From the NCBI GenBank assembly GCA_037043015.1, contig CM073321.1, positions 21,883,001 to 21,947,000 on the forward strand: DNA of 64,000 nt, given 5' to 3'. Under the pieces are notes generated by a model. That model was not told where the DNA came from. It saw nothing but the letters and a program-made list of their open reading frames with translations, and did not search any database. How positions within the stretch are numbered: position 1 is the first letter of the stretch; every line of letters begins with the position of its first letter. This stretch comes from Bryum argenteum. Lineage: Eukaryota > Streptophyta > Bryopsida > Bryales > Bryaceae. Below are positions 33,760 to 47,310 of this stretch, one piece after another. Both the position numbers and the translations under genes were made by a program.

Positions 33760-36700
33760 TATTTTGTATTGGTTACTTCATAGAATCCCTGGAACAATAC
33801 ACAAGTCACTTATACACATTTATTATAGTTATAAATGTATAAGGGACGGTAAATATAAAACATGTGCTCTAACACTTGTGTCTTTAGCCAATTTGCAAAG
33901 CATCGCAAATCCATCAACTCAGGGGCTACGTCTAAGGTCTAGAGGATTGATGACGTCTTGGTTGTACTCAAAGTGCTTTTCGGTGCGTACTTTTGTTTTA
34001 TTGCGCCCCGGGATCTCATCGTTCATGGTGGCATCTTTGTTAGCATCCCATACCGGGAAAGTTGTTGCTCCATGGTGTTTCATGTACTGTCTACAGAATC
34101 CGAGAGTTGCGTCTAGCCGGTACCCTTTCGCTATGCTACCTTTGAAATGGACGTACGTCCGTACGTAATCTTTGAGCGTCTTCATGTATCTCTCAATGGG
34201 ATACATCCATTTACAATGGACCGGTCCGCATACAAAGAGTTGCTCTACGAGGTGTACAGGAAGATGCGCCATCACGTTCAAGAACGCCGGTGGGAATCCC
34301 TCCTCCAACACACATGTTGCCATGACCACATTGTGCATGAGACTATTACGGGAGTCTTCTTGTACCTCCCTCCCACATCTACGCTAGAAAACCCTGCACA
34401 TTTTAATGATTGCAAGTCGCACATCTTCCTCTAAGATGTTCTGAATTGCTACAAGAGGAATGTGCAACCTCCATACAAAAACATCAACCGTCTGTGCAAT
34501 TACATAAGGATGTATTTTAGGACAATTTTCTTGATACGCGGACATTTGAAATAACGTCTCAACAAATCTATGTATCGAGGTCGACCGGATTTCCTTGCCA
34601 GCATGGCAAATTGATGGCATCGGCGATGTCTTGTAAAACATTTAAAACTCAAATGCCTAAACTAATATCCATAGACATCCTAATATCCGTAGACATCCTA
34701 CCAATCTACGTCCTACTGGACACAATAAGACATCGGACTAGACATCCTACAAGCTTAAAGATGTCCGCTAAGGCATTAAAAAAAGTAGGTTTTCTATGTA
34801 CGGTAGTCTTTTTTTCTTCACTCATGTCCACTGTAAAATTGTACCTGTTGCATGACGACATGTTACTTGTGTGTCTATATATAGTGTAGGTTTCCGTCCT
34901 GTAACCGCTTGTCAATTGCCTCCCACATAGTTTGTTGGAGTTCGCATACTCAAAACTATTTCTCGTCACACTTTAGAAGGCATGGGGCGTGCAACATGTA
35001 GTACTTATCACCTCAACGTGGAGGTTGCAGCCAAATCTCCTCAAGTATGTTGAAGTCCTGTAGATCTTGGCAACTTCCAAGGCCATCGTTCATCTCAAAT
35101 AAGGTGTTCAAAATGTTCTCGCATAGATTTTCTCATTGTGCTTGACATCCAAGACGTGTCGAACCTTCAGATGCTGTACCATAGTACCTTCAGATGTTGT
35201 CACATAGTTGCATTTCATGTTATTAAATCCATATACAATGTGGTCAGAATGCTTATTGTGCGATTCAGTGCCGTACAAAGACATTTGTCAAGACTCAAAT
35301 AACATCTTGGATGATGTCATATATTGATTAGATGCCCGTGAAGTGCAGCAGACAGGTTTTGATGACTGGAAGAAGGCAGTGTGGCACTTGACTCCCGTGC
35401 TATGAACATGGTACGGGGGAGCCTCTTCCTGCCCAATCGAGATCCAAGTATGATGGCCGCCATGCAGCGTACTTGATGATGTCTAACCCAAAGACTGTCG
35501 TGGGCACTGTTCAAGTCTCATGCTGGTTGTTAAACCTGGTGTTGCGCCAATAAGGATGGTGACGACTCTAAATCTACATATACCTCTATACACGATGTTT
35601 GAGCCTCTTACCGTACGGTTAGTGCGGAGATCCTTGTCTTTGCTGTACGAATATCCTTCTGTAGGCCACAACAAGGACAACCTTTATATCTCTTACATGA
35701 TAAACCAGAAATCAAGCCGTACGCCGAGAAATCCGAAATTGTCCACATTAGCAATCCGTGTAGGTTAAATTGTCAAGACCCCACGAGCTGGCTGAAATCC
35801 TTTGCTGGTACACCTGACCAAAGTTGTTGTAGCTAGTTCAACAATGAGCGTAGATATACATTTAAGTTTGTTGCGGTTGGTGACCGCTTCCCTGTTATCA
35901 ATATGCACAATGATATGAAGAACTTCTTCGTAACAAACCACAACTCCGGGTTATAAATCAATACTAGCACTAGCTTGGTCACCAGTTTGAGTTGCTCAAC
36001 TTGAACGGATTGACACCGTCAATCGCTAAAGCAATTCGCATGTTTCGGTCCTCAGTCTCGAAGAGGTCTAATAGAGAGACACTCAACTTCAGATTGCATA
36101 ATCCCATCGCTACAAAACATGGTTCTTGTAACTTGTCAACATGCTAGCAATCTCTAGAGACCTCCACAGTTGTTGGAGCCTCATAATGAGAAGAAACTGT
36201 CTTATCACCTTTGCTGGGATGGAATATGTGCCATCCAACCATCTGGACTTCGACCACTCTAGACATGTTTCTAACTCTGCATAATCGTCTTCGTACAATA
36301 CACACCCATCTAAACAAGCATGGATGTCGTTGTAGTCCAACACCAACCTCCAAATTGACTTTAAGGCATCATACTTACAGTTGGGCAACTTTTTGCCCTT
36401 TGGTAGTAAATCCGAAGCCAAATACGTGAAGAATTTGGTTCTGAAAGAGTTGCTGACCCCGAACACAACACACATGTTCATCTAAACGGTTGTAGTAGAC
36501 ACAACACTCATTTTTGCTTCTGGATACACTGGTGTCGTGGCTTCCGAATATAATTTTTCGAGTTCGTCAACTGAGTTGCTGTCAAACTCATCATTTTCAA
36601 CCACGTTTGGTTCTCCTCTTGCATCCCTGTGTAGTGCGCTGCCACAATCTAAAGCTTCCATAACCTGGCGCTGGACCTTATGAAACTCATCGTGTAGTAT

Positions 36701-37250
36701 GGCATCTCCGTTGACATCATCCTTTCTGCGGTCATCTTCAACAACGTCTTTAGGAACATCATGTACGTTGCCTTAAAGGACATCATGTACGACGTCGTTA
36801 TTGTATGCAACATCCTCCACCCATATGCCCTCCGCTGGATACTCGTGAGGCGGGGTTTCCCACGACAATGGACTTAGTAAGAAATGGATCTGTGCCAACA
36901 GCCGCGAGGTGCTCTCTGATGACGGCAATTCATCGGCATCGACTTCCATGGCATGCTTGGCAAGGGCAATAGAATGATGATATGTTCTGCATCGTTGCCA
37001 CTCGAAGCTCTGTTTGAAGGATAAGGTTCCTAAGAGGAATGTGACACATTGTAGGCCTATCAGCATGATTTTGAATTATTGCGCCTTGGCGGCGCTGCTC
37101 AGTACTCTTAGTGCACCTGTGCTGCAAAGTTAAGAAAATTATATTCTACTATGTAAGAAATCAACTTGAAGAAGATCTTCACCCATAGATGTCTACTGTG
37201 ATGTCTAAATTGATGTCTAAACCAATGTCTAACAGGATGTCTCGACCTCA
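33760..37250 (-). pseudogene. CACTA element B: TNP2-type transposase gene
   Basis: On the minus strand from right to left: an N-terminal region (36773-37066) with ELPSSESTSRLLAQI; CKYDALKSIWRL with YNDIHACLDGCVLYEDDYAE (36481-36110), the zinc-binding start of TNP2; EDRNMRIALAIDGVNPFKLSN (about 36050-35990), matching the 'LA.DGFNPF' core motif; then a DUF4218 module at 34338-33919 (FPPAFLNVMAHLPVHLVEQ, CKWMYPIERYMKTLK). TNP2 is the transposase of plant CACTA elements. The pieces are in several frames, so it is decayed or has many introns. GATGTCTAA-like motifs at 34670-34770 and 37186-37245 match those of element A. No clear CACTA terminus was found nearby. Confidence 0.75.
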
Positions 37251-38058
37251 AAAATAACAGTAAAAATAAATAATGAGAAGCCATGGAAGCAAACCGCCTA
37301 CATTTACCTCCTCCTACAGCGATCCGTGCACCAAGTTTCGCGAAAAGAGTGGAACACAATGTATAAAGAAAGTGAAACAAAGTTCTGTCTACAAACTTCT
37401 TAGTTTCCTCTCATGCGATTTGCATCTCCACTCTAGTCTAAGGATTGATGTTGGAATAGGATTGAAGTAGGATTAGGATTGCTAAAGGAGAGTAGACTTG
37501 AAGTTGGGATTTGTCGCTGGCGCCAACCTTGGCTAGCAGCATCGCTTCTCAGCGTCTGGGCCAATGATTGCGCAGCCATGAGCTCGCGGCCATGGGCGAG
37601 CACGGCCCTCGCCAACGCAGTCACTAGCCTGGCCTTTGGCAATCATCGGGCCTGTCCATGGGCATCAGCGGCTAGGCCAATTTATTGGCGCCAATAAATG
37701 CATTTGGCAGCTATGTCGCTCTGAGTCCCTCTACCATATTTTTGCACTCCACCCTTAGTCGCTACAAACCGCTCCCTTCACACGGCATCTAGTCATCGAC
37801 ATTTCGTCCGCGAAGAATCAATGTTAATTTTGTGTTAGCAAACGGCTCCAACTCTCATATTCATCTCTTTTGCCGATGTCTAATAAGCTGCATATCTTGA
37901 TTGTGTGTCTGAAGGTTCATCTCCGCCGATGTTGCTTTTGCTGTTGTCTTGCAAAGTTGCTTTCGTTGTTGGCTCCGACTTTTGCTGTTGCGCCCGATGC
38001 TATTGTTTGTTGCGCTCAATGTTTCTTTTGTTGTTTGGCACCTTTGGCTTTGTAAGAG
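37251..38058. other. Unassigned region
   Basis: A GC-rich segment (37500-37680) with GGCC-containing words and open frames on both strands, then TG-rich DNA with a TTGCTGTTG-like pattern. No gene family recognised; possibly the leader end of CACTA B. Confidence 0.3.
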
Positions 38059-39406
38059 TGTGTTATACGCTATCTTCTTAAAATGTTGTTTAGTGTGGTT
38101 TTAGTTAACCAAATATTCCTCGAAGATTCTTTTTTTATCATCTATACCCGGTAAGTATAGATGTATAGGTAGATAACCAGCAGAATCAACACTAGCCAGG
38201 GATTGATACCCGACGCGTCAACCGACTTACCCACAGGTCAAATCGACCCTAGTATCAAGTCGGACCATAGTATCAAGTGGGGTCTCTCACCTATATGTAG
38301 TCTATTCTCTTCAGAAAAGACATTGCTTATTCATATACTACATTATATTCTAGTCGACTACCTTTCTGTACAGTGATGTCTTTGCGTCCATTGATTAGAT
38401 TGGTCGACTTCTTCTTGCTCTGTAACGTTGTACTGCTTCTTTTGCTAAAATTGTCAATTAGTGTTGAGTTATTTGCGAATTGGATGTTTATTGACGCCGT
38501 TCAAGGTGACAGATCAACTGGGCCAGTCGATCTATTATTTGTCCCCACTTGGTCTACTGGTAACCCTCTCTGAATTTGACATTTAAGTCGACTAAGTCAT
38601 TACTCATTCCAGGCTAGTCAATTCCAGTCTTAGTCATTGTCGAAGTTACCGAGTCGACTCCCTATCTCATTCCCTCGCTTCAGTAGGACTTTGCGAGATC
38701 AGGACAATCGATCGACTGACTTCTAGAGATGATAATTGTCGTGAGTATCAGTATTAGGATCAACTAGTGGAATCACATGCGACTTGATGATGGAGTCGAT
38801 TAGGAAGAGTAATTCTCTCTCTATCAGTTCTGATTCTTTGAGTCGCGTTTCTAGAAAAACTCCCTTAATATTTGGCGACCATGCTTAAGTTCTAACCTAG
38901 AAATCTCTCGGCCTACATCCTTCACACACTAACGCCTTCTACATTGTGTCCCACGCGAGTCTCAGCAAACAGCAGACGCGCGGAACCATTTAGTTTCCAC
39001 ATCCTTTTCACCACACCCAGCCACAGAACCACATAGGTCAAACGCCCCATCCAGCGATTCCCTCGCTAGGTTTTCCCTTCCCAAAAAATAACAACCCGCC
39101 CTATCTTGACCACCACGGCCAATACTCAAGCTCACACAAACATAGGTTTACACCCACAAGTCGTTTAAAAAACTAGACCCATCGTGGCAAGTACTAATCG
39201 CCACCCTAAATCTAAGATCCAGATCGGGATCCAGATCAGACAACCAGATCTGATCTCTCACTCGGCAATTTTTGTCCCCGAGCGCGTTTCGGATCCAGAT
39301 CTTGAAGACTCCACCCAACCCTAGCAATAACCCTTGTTAATCTCCAAACCAATACTTGGACCAAGGATGTCTCGTCCTTACACTTGTGCTGTTGGAGAAC
39401 CCCAAC
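38059..39406 (+). mobile_element. LTR retrotransposon fossil, left part (probably Ty3/Gypsy-like)
   Basis: The sequence TTGGCGACCATGC at about 38872-38884 is the same as the stretch directly after the LTR of the Gypsy element at 51810-61542, so it marks a primer-binding region and the end of a 5' LTR near 38870. The LTR start is not fixed. A gag-like frame begins at about 39367 and is split by the hAT-like element. The remainder lies at 46757-47310. No pol region and no second LTR were found. Confidence 0.5.
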
Positions 39407-39944
39407 CAGGGTTGTCAGGACGACCGGACCAGGGGGCGACCGGTCGACCATGGTCCGGTCGTCCTCAGCCCCTAGGACCTGTCGGTGACATAACGGGTTT
39501 TTTATAATTTACCTGGGGTAAATTACCGTCCGACCGGTGGCCGACCGCACCCCCGTCCGATCCTTTGACCAGCCGACCGCACCCCCGTCCGACCGTTGCC
39601 CGGCCGACCGCACCCCCGTTCGACGCTTGGACCGGCCGACCGGTGGCGGGACCGGCGTTCCCTAGGCCGACCGGTGTGCGGACCGGCGAGGTCGGCCGCC
39701 GACCGGTTAGCGGACCGGCGAGGTCGGCCGCCGACCGGGGTGACGACCGTCGAGGTCGGCCGCCGACCGCTTTGGCGACCGGCGAGGTCGTCCGCCGTCG
39801 CCATGGCGGTCCAAGGATCAGGCTGGCCGTCGCCGTGGCGGTCCGGGGGTCGGGCTAGCAGTCGCCGTGGCTGTCGGGGGTCGGACCGGCGGTCGGCAAG
39901 GCCGTCGGATCGGTCGGCGGTCGATCTGACTGCCTGCAGTGGCT

Positions 39945-40250
39945 CTTTAAACTTGAAATGCCCCTAACTTAGTCAAAACTTATCCGAATCGAACATTTAA
40001 GATGTTTTTTGACATCTACAGAACATGCACATGCCAAAAAATATCTTAAACGTCCAATTTGGATACGTTTTGACAAAGTTATAGGCCTTTGAAGGTTGAA
40101 CGGCCTTTGAAGGCCTATAACTTTGTCAAAACTAATCCAAATTGTGCATTTAAGATGTTTTTTGGCATTTACATGTTTTTCAGATGTCAAAAAACATCTT
40201 AAATAAGCAATTCGGATAATTTTTGACGAAGTTATGGGCATTTGAAGTTT
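39945..40250. repeat. Module M, copy 1
   Basis: About 300 bp, itself made of four ~65-bp half-units in alternating orientation (core CATTTAAGATGTTTTTTG and its reverse complement). Copies 2 and 3 lie at 42930-43230 (inverted) and 45920-46220 (same orientation). Confidence 0.9.
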
Positions 40251-42950
40251 GAAGAGCCAATGCAGGCAATCAGATCCACCTCCGACCGATGTGCCGACCG
40301 ATTCAACGGCCGGCGACCGATTCGACGGCCATACCCGGTCGGCCCACCTAACCTTCTTCTTTCAACACCCCTTCTCTTCCTAACTTCCCTTCCTCCCTCC
40401 CCCTCCCAAATGCTTGACTTTCGTGACAAATGAAAGGATCGTTGAGACTTATTGTTTTAGGACGTACAATCTAACATATATAGGCCTAATTGGGAAATTT
40501 CTGATACTTGTATTAATAGTCAAAAGAATGTCCGAAAGATTCTCTTGCAAGAAGGATCATATCCCTAAAGGAGAAGCTCTAGAGTGACCTCCAAGACGGC
40601 CATATCTCAAATCTGCGAACAAATTTTTTTGAATTTGATTTTGGGAAATCCAACCGTAGGATCTTGTTTATAACGGTTGAATTAGTTTATGTCCAACGGT
40701 TGAGTTCTTACTTTCTAGAAGTTTGGTGAGTTAGGAACCACATGCAATTTACAGAACCTCATTTGGAATCATAGATTGTTCACACCAAGCCTTCAAACAC
40801 AAACGTGGCAAAGTTTTCTTAGTGTTAGAAAACTTACTATTAGGGGATACTATTAGTATTCTTCTTGAGTTATTAGTAGCCTTTTTCTATTTTATCATAT
40901 AACATATAATATTAGCCAATCATATCAAATTTCAAGTACTAATAATAGAAAGTGTCATTTCTATTGATTTTTAAAGTTTTACCTTTTTTAATTCATTACA
41001 AAATGAATATTTACTATTTAAAGAAATTCAACCGTATCGATCTAATTTAAAAATTAAAGTCTTCATATTGTTCTTAGAGAAAAACTTCATAAGGGTTAGG
41101 GAACTCACATTTCATAACACATCTAAGTTTTTATCCAAACCCCTCGGGCTTTTAGGGGTTAAATGCTCCCAACTCTCATATGTTAACTGAAAACATTATC
41201 AAAAGCATTAATAAGCTTTAAATGGTACTAAATGGATAGAAAATTAGTATTATATGAATCCTACGATACCACCAACTTGTATATTCAAATATCTATCTAC
41301 TATCCCTCGTATTTTAAATCTTGTTCACAATCTATTACTCTCACTTTTAATTTATTATTTTTCAATTTTAATGAACATATCACCCCCCAAGATTTCTTAA
41401 TCTTGGTCTTATTTTATTTAAATTGATATTTCTAAAGCTTGATTGATAACTAAATTTCACATATCAACTTAAAGTAAAAAAATTCAATAATTAAATGGAA
41501 GCATTTAAAATCTTAATTTAAACCGTGAATAATTTTAAATTGTACTAAATGGATACTTTAACATACATATGTGGATAATATACATTCTATTTTACTTTTG
41601 AGAAAGTTGGAAGTTAATGCAATCTAATAATTGTAATAAATTGTCAAATTGTCCAATAGGCACAAACATTTACTCGAACGTGGTTTACGTAGTCTATAAT
41701 CTATAAAAAACCCAAAATACTATGTGGTCTACGTATGAGAGATGGAGGTGATTTAGTAATTACGACTTGTGTGAATAAGGTAAAAAAGGGCATTAGTCAC
41801 ATTAGTCACAACCTACAAAAAATTAAATAGAATTGTGTCAGGTCCTTCTTGACATAGATGAGGAAGAAGAGGAGAAAATCCAGCCAAGATAGCAAATTAG
41901 ATTTGTTTAATTCCTACTCTATCCCTACCTTGTGTTTTAATTTCTATTTACCAACGCTAGTATTTTAAATCTTGTCCGACAACCTCAACTTCTAATTCTG
42001 ATTTATTGCCTTTCAATTTTAATTAACATGTAACCCTCCTATATAATGTAAATTTGTATGCTATTTTACTTAAAACTTTAATTTCAAAAGTTTGTCTTCT
42101 TGCCTTAATTATCTTCTTAAATTCCCAATTTATTTAATTTTTTGAATTTGCAAGTATCTTCCTATTAAATATTAATGTTTTTTCTTTCCTTTGTAATTTA
42201 CATCTACCGCCCCCTTCCCCCAAATTTCATTCCTTTGTTTCACTCTAACAACTTAATTTCGCACCACTCTCCAAAAACTAAAATTAAAAACTCAAAATTG
42301 AAACTATTAAGTTCAATAGTTTATATGTATACCCATAAGTATACCCCTTAACCCCTAAAGGAGAGTTTGACCCGAATCGGGTCGATTTGCTTGAAAAAGA
42401 TATGATGTTTTTTACAAAAACTGAAACTTTGACTCAATATATCTCAAGATCCGTACAGTGAAATCTAATAAAAATTGATGGGTAGACTAATTCAACCGTT
42501 ATGAACAAGATTCTACGGTTGGATTTCCCAAAATCAAATTCAAAAAAATAATTTGTTTGCGGATTTGAGATATGGCCGTCTTGGAGGTCACTCTAGAGCT
42601 TCTCCTTTAGGGATATGGTCCTTCTTGCAAGAGAATCTTTCGGACATTCTTTTGACAATTAATACAAGTATCAGAAATTTCCCAATTAGGCCTATATATG
42701 TTAGATTGTACGTCCTAAAACAGTAAGTCTCAACGATCCTTTCATTTGTCACGAAAGTCAAGCATTTGGGAGGGGGAGGGAGGAAGGGAAGTTAGGAAGA
42801 GAAGGGGTATTGAAAGAAGAAGGTTGGGTGGGCCGACCGGGTGTGGCCGTCGAATCGGTCGCCGGCCGTTGAATCGGTCGGCACATCGGTCGGAGGCCGA
42901 TCTGATTGCCTGCATTGGCTCTTCAAACTTCAAATGCCCATAACTTTGTC
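40242..42950. repeat. Long inverted-repeat unit 1
   Basis: Arms of about 460 bp: 40232-40700 matches the reverse complement of 42480-42950 almost base for base, including GC-rich CCGACCG words and AGGCCTATATATGTTAGATT-type sequence. The centre (40700-42480) is unique AT-rich DNA without a gene. Confidence 0.88.
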
Positions 42951-43230
42951 AAAAATTATTCGAATTGCTTGTTTAAGATGTTTTTTGACATCTGCAAAAC
43001 ATGTAGATGCCAAAAAACATCTTAAATGCACAATTTGGATTAGTTTTGACAATGTTATAGGCCTTCAAAGGCCGTCAAACCTTCAAAGGTCTATAACTTC
43101 GTCAAAACGTATCCAAATTGGACGTTTAAGATGTTTTTTGGCATGTACATGTTCTGTAGATGTCAAAAAACATCTTAAATGTTCGATTCGGATAAGTTTT
43201 GACTAAGTTAGGGGCATTTCAAGTTTCTGC
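42930..43230. repeat. Module M, copy 2 (inverted)
   Basis: Reverse complement of copies 1 and 3 with about 90% identity by eye. Confidence 0.88.
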
Positions 43231-45953
43231 AGGCAGTCACATCGGCCGCCGACCGATTTGCCGACCGATCCAACGACCGCCGACCGATCCTACGGCCCAC
43301 ACCCGGTCGGCCTCTAGCACTCCCCTCTCTCCCTCTCCCCTCTCTCACTCACGAGCCCTTCCTCTCCTCTTCTTCAATGTATTCCTCCTCTTCAATGTAT
43401 TTAAGAACTTTCTATTTCGAGGACCTGACATCATATTCTCAGCCTAATTCAAGGCATGGACCCACGTGCCATATTCTTTGGGGAATGTCAAGAAGATTTC
43501 ATTGTAATCTATGAGAATGTTTTATTTGAATAATCTTATGGGCTTGGATATGAAAAATAGAACTTTTTATGTATAGGTCCACTTTGTTCATTTGATTTTA
43601 GTTTTCACTATTCATGAACCATTCGACATGCTCAACGAGTAAAATGTCCACATGTTTTCATAGAATTTGCAATTTCTTCATATTGACATATGATAATGAA
43701 AAAGAATGTGGTCTTTATTTTTTAACAAATTTAACCATCTTTTGTCTGCCTCGTAATGGGTCATTCTTTTTTTAAGGGTTGGAGTGAACATGTATTGGTG
43801 AAGAAAAATTGTAGTATTCCAAAATTATGTTACTTCACCTTTCAGTAGCAACTTGAAGTAAATTCTATGAAACGTATGGAATAAATTTAAGCATGCACTA
43901 AATTGGAAGGCTAATAGCATTCATACAATTGTGTGAAATAAATAGATATATAAAATAAAACTTCCAATGTAAATTCGTATAACCCAAAATCAATAGACAT
44001 AGTATATGCTAATATTTGTTTTTCGAGTGCCTAATAGGATTCAAAGATTACATTTCTACAAGACTTTCCTATATATATAACAAGTTACATAGTGGCAATG
44101 TGTAAACTTAGACTATGCATTTATCGTTTTTGGTCAATGTTCATAAGTTCCACACAAGAATGATTCTTTTCCACATTTATGGCCTATGTTATTTTTTGTT
44201 TATGTATAAAATGATCTATTTTTGAGTTTTTATTTTATCAATTCTTGTTATTACAAGAAACTCCATTTTGAATTTTTGACATAATTTACATGTATATTGG
44301 AAATATTTGACAGTACAACTTACGGATTATATTTTAAACGTTCAATATATTGCACCTTGTAATATTCTTTCATATAAAATTCTAATCCTACATTACTTTA
44401 TTAACAGACATCATGTACCCTATAATTTTTTTATAATATATTTTTGTTAGCATTCTTGGATTATGATTAAACTTGAGTTTTATCTAAGTGTAAGGTTTTC
44501 TATTTATATTGCGTACATAATAATTTTTTATCTTCTCTAGTATGATTTCTCTTCACATTATAATTAGAATACTTTTTAAATGACTTATACAAAGCAAATA
44601 AGAATTTGTTTCTATTTTCTATTATTCCATGATAATGAATAATAATAATACTAACCGAAGCCAAATAAAATTTCAAAAAACTACTAGTTTTATAATATAT
44701 AGCATTGGAATATTAGTATACTTGTTCCTATAGTTGTAGACTCATATGTTATTTTAATACGCAATTGGATAATATTAACTTCAATTGATTGATATGGCGA
44801 TCAAATTTGTCTTGAATAAGAATATTCTTTGTAGAAGCCTCTTCTTAGCCTCAATTAGATACTTTCTATTCATCTTGTTCGACCCCTATAATATTAAGCA
44901 TTTTTGTCAAAGGACTTTAAAAACTTACACTCAAATACTAAATGCCCCCCGGGTTGAATTTGAATATGAGGCATGTTCCTAAAATTCCTTCTTTGGACAA
45001 AAGGAAAGAAAAGGTAATTTTAAATACACAAAATGTAAAGATCTTTATATTTTCTTTTTACGATTGTAAAACTATAATATGCGTTAAATAGTAAGTAACA
45101 TCTTATTGATCTTCATTATCCCCTAAAGATCCTTGATACAAAATTGTCTAAATTATCAAGAAGAACCTTCTTCTACTTCAGGCCCAAAGAAACTCAATCT
45201 AAGGATTAATAAGAAGATCCAACCGTAGGATCTTGAAGTTAACTTGACCCTTTACTCGAATGTCGAATTTGAACCATTGATATTTCTCCAATTTTGAGAT
45301 TATAATGGTCAAAGTTGGCTGAATTTTTCCTCATGGAAATCCCAAAAAGCCATTTCGGCTTTCTTGGATCTTTAGGGGTTATTAGAGTATGTGAATTATT
45401 GAGAAATTAGCAAAAGTGGCTTGAGTCTAGTTTATGTCTTAGTTCAAATAGAGAGACTTTAATTCCTAAAAATCCTTGATGCAAAATTGCCTATATTCTC
45501 CACAATAATATTCTTCTACTTGAGGCCTAAAAAGCCTCAATCCAAGCATTATATAGAAGACTCAACCGTAGGATCTTAAGGTCACATGTCAAATTTCAAC
45601 CTTTCATATATCTCCAAGGCCATATGATTATTCAAATAAAACATTCTCATAGATTACAATGAAATCTTCTTAACATTTCTCAAAGAATATGGCACGTGGG
45701 TCCATGCCTTGAATTAGGCAAAGAATTTAATGTCTGATCCCCAAAATAGAAAGTTCATAAATGCGTTGAAGGAGAGGAAGAAGAGGAGAGGAAGGGCTCG
45801 TGAGTGAGAGAGGGGAGAGGGAGAGAGGGGAGTGCTAGAGGCCGACCGGGTGTGGGCCGTAGGATCGGTCGGCGGTCGTTGGATCGGTCGGCAAATCGGT
45901 CGGCGGCCGATGTGACTGCCTGCAGAAACTTGAAATGCCCCTAACTTAGTCAA
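43199..45953. repeat. Long inverted-repeat unit 2
   Basis: Arms of about 320-350 bp: 43199-43545 pairs with 45633-45953. The centre (43546-45632) is AT-rich with no gene. Confidence 0.88.
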
Positions 45954-46220
45954 AACTTATCCGAATCGAACATTTAAGATGTTTTTTGACATCTACAGAA
46001 CATGTACATGCCAAAAAACATCTTAAACGTCCAGTTTGGATACGTTTTGAAGGTTTGACGGCCTTTGAAGGCCTATAACTTTGTCAAAACTAATCCAAAT
46101 TGTGCATTTAAGATGTTTTTTGGCATCTACATGTTTTGCAGATGTCAAAAAACATCTTAAATAAGCAATTCGGATAATTTTTGACGAAGTTATGGACATT
46201 TGAAGTTTAAAGAGCCACTG
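45920..46220. repeat. Module M, copy 3
   Basis: Same orientation as copy 1; slightly shorter. Confidence 0.88.
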
Positions 46221-46257
46221 CAGGCAGTCAGATCGACCACCGACCGATCCGACGGCC

Positions 46258-46410
46258 TTGCCGACCGCCGGTCCGACCCCCGGACCGCCACGGCGACAGC
46301 CAGCCCGACTCCCGGACCGCCATGGCGACGGCCAGCCCGACCCCCGACCGCCACGGCGACGGCCAGCCCGACCCCCGACCGCCATGGCGACGGCCAGCCC
46401 GACCCCCCGA
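46258..46410. repeat. GC-rich tandem repeat, ~31-bp units
   Basis: About five units containing GGCGACGGCCAGCCCGAC. A shorter, inverted version lies at 39810-39890 near the other end, so it is part of the element's terminal repeats. The Arg/Pro-rich open frames here are by-products of this repeat. Confidence 0.8.
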
Positions 46411-46756
46411 TCTGTCGGCCGCGCCCAGATCCGACGGCCGTCGGGCATGCGGACGGCGGCCCGATCCAACGGCCCGCAAGCGCCTGGAATTGATCCAACG
46501 GCCATGATCTACTGCGGTCGGCCGCCGTCTGATCTGACGGAGCGACCGGAGGCCGGTCGCCCAGACCGGGGATCAAATTTTGACGGCTGAGATGTGGCCA
46601 GGTGGATGATCCAACGGCCCCAGAAGTTACCAGGGACCGGGGTAACTCCCATTTACCCCTCCGGACCATGGTCCAGACTATGGTCCCGGTCGACATAGTC
46701 CGGACTACGTCCGCGGACTAGGTTTACCCCGAATGTCGACCGATTTGACAACCCTG

Positions 46757-47310
46757 ACCCCAACCAATCACTATATCTCCTAGCCAAGTCAACAACCCGC
46801 AGACGCAAAGAGAGCTAAGGAATCTGCAAATCAATTTGGCGTCAACCCCCGTCGTCCCTGAAGGCACCAGCTTCACATCGTACGACGTCCAACGACATGT
46901 TTCTCCCCCTCTCTCTCCTCCTCCGTCTTTACATCATTATCTCCAACCTGTTCAACCTTGGGTTAATACTCCAGAGTACGATTGTATTAAGGATCTATCT
47001 ATTCCCCTAGGACGTTTGGTTTACGCAGCCTCAGTCGGCCTCTCGACTCGGACTAAGACAGCTCCTACATCGTCCCACTCTTACATCCGACCTAACATCA
47101 TCGTCCACTCGTTTAAGGATCTACCACCTTCACATGTTATCTAACCTATCGACCCCTCACGCGACCCCGTCCCGCCGCATGGTTTCCTATACACCTCACT
47201 CCATGCGTGCCGAGCTCGACCGTCAATGCGAACTTTATCAACTTTATAGATGCCGTGCCGATTAAGATGCTCAGATTGCGTCCGTACTAACGGATACGGT
47301 AGCCCCTAAA
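46757..47310 (+). mobile_element. LTR retrotransposon fossil, right part (gag-like)
   Basis: A Pro/Ser-rich, gag-like open region with no zinc knuckle visible, continuing the fossil interrupted at 39406. It fades out before 47310. Confidence 0.4.

Larger units (their letters stand above)
39407..46756. mobile_element. hAT-like non-autonomous element built of nested inverted repeats
   Basis: Both ends begin CAGGGTTGTCA (39407 inward; reverse complement ending at 46756). They are flanked by an exact 8-bp duplication, ACCCCAAC, at 39399-39406 and 46757-46764. An 8-bp duplication and CAGGG ends are typical of the hAT superfamily. No transposase frame is present in its 7.35 kb. The inside is made of GC-rich CGACCGG modules, a ~300-bp module in three copies, and two units with long inverted arms. 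It interrupts a gag-like region of an LTR fossil. Confidence 0.75.

Noticed and set aside
39523-39967. Arg/Pro/Gly-rich open frames near 39.5-40.0 kb and 46.2-46.7 kb as genes
   Set aside because: They are translations of GC-rich CGACCGG repeats on both strands and belong to the ends of the hAT-like element.
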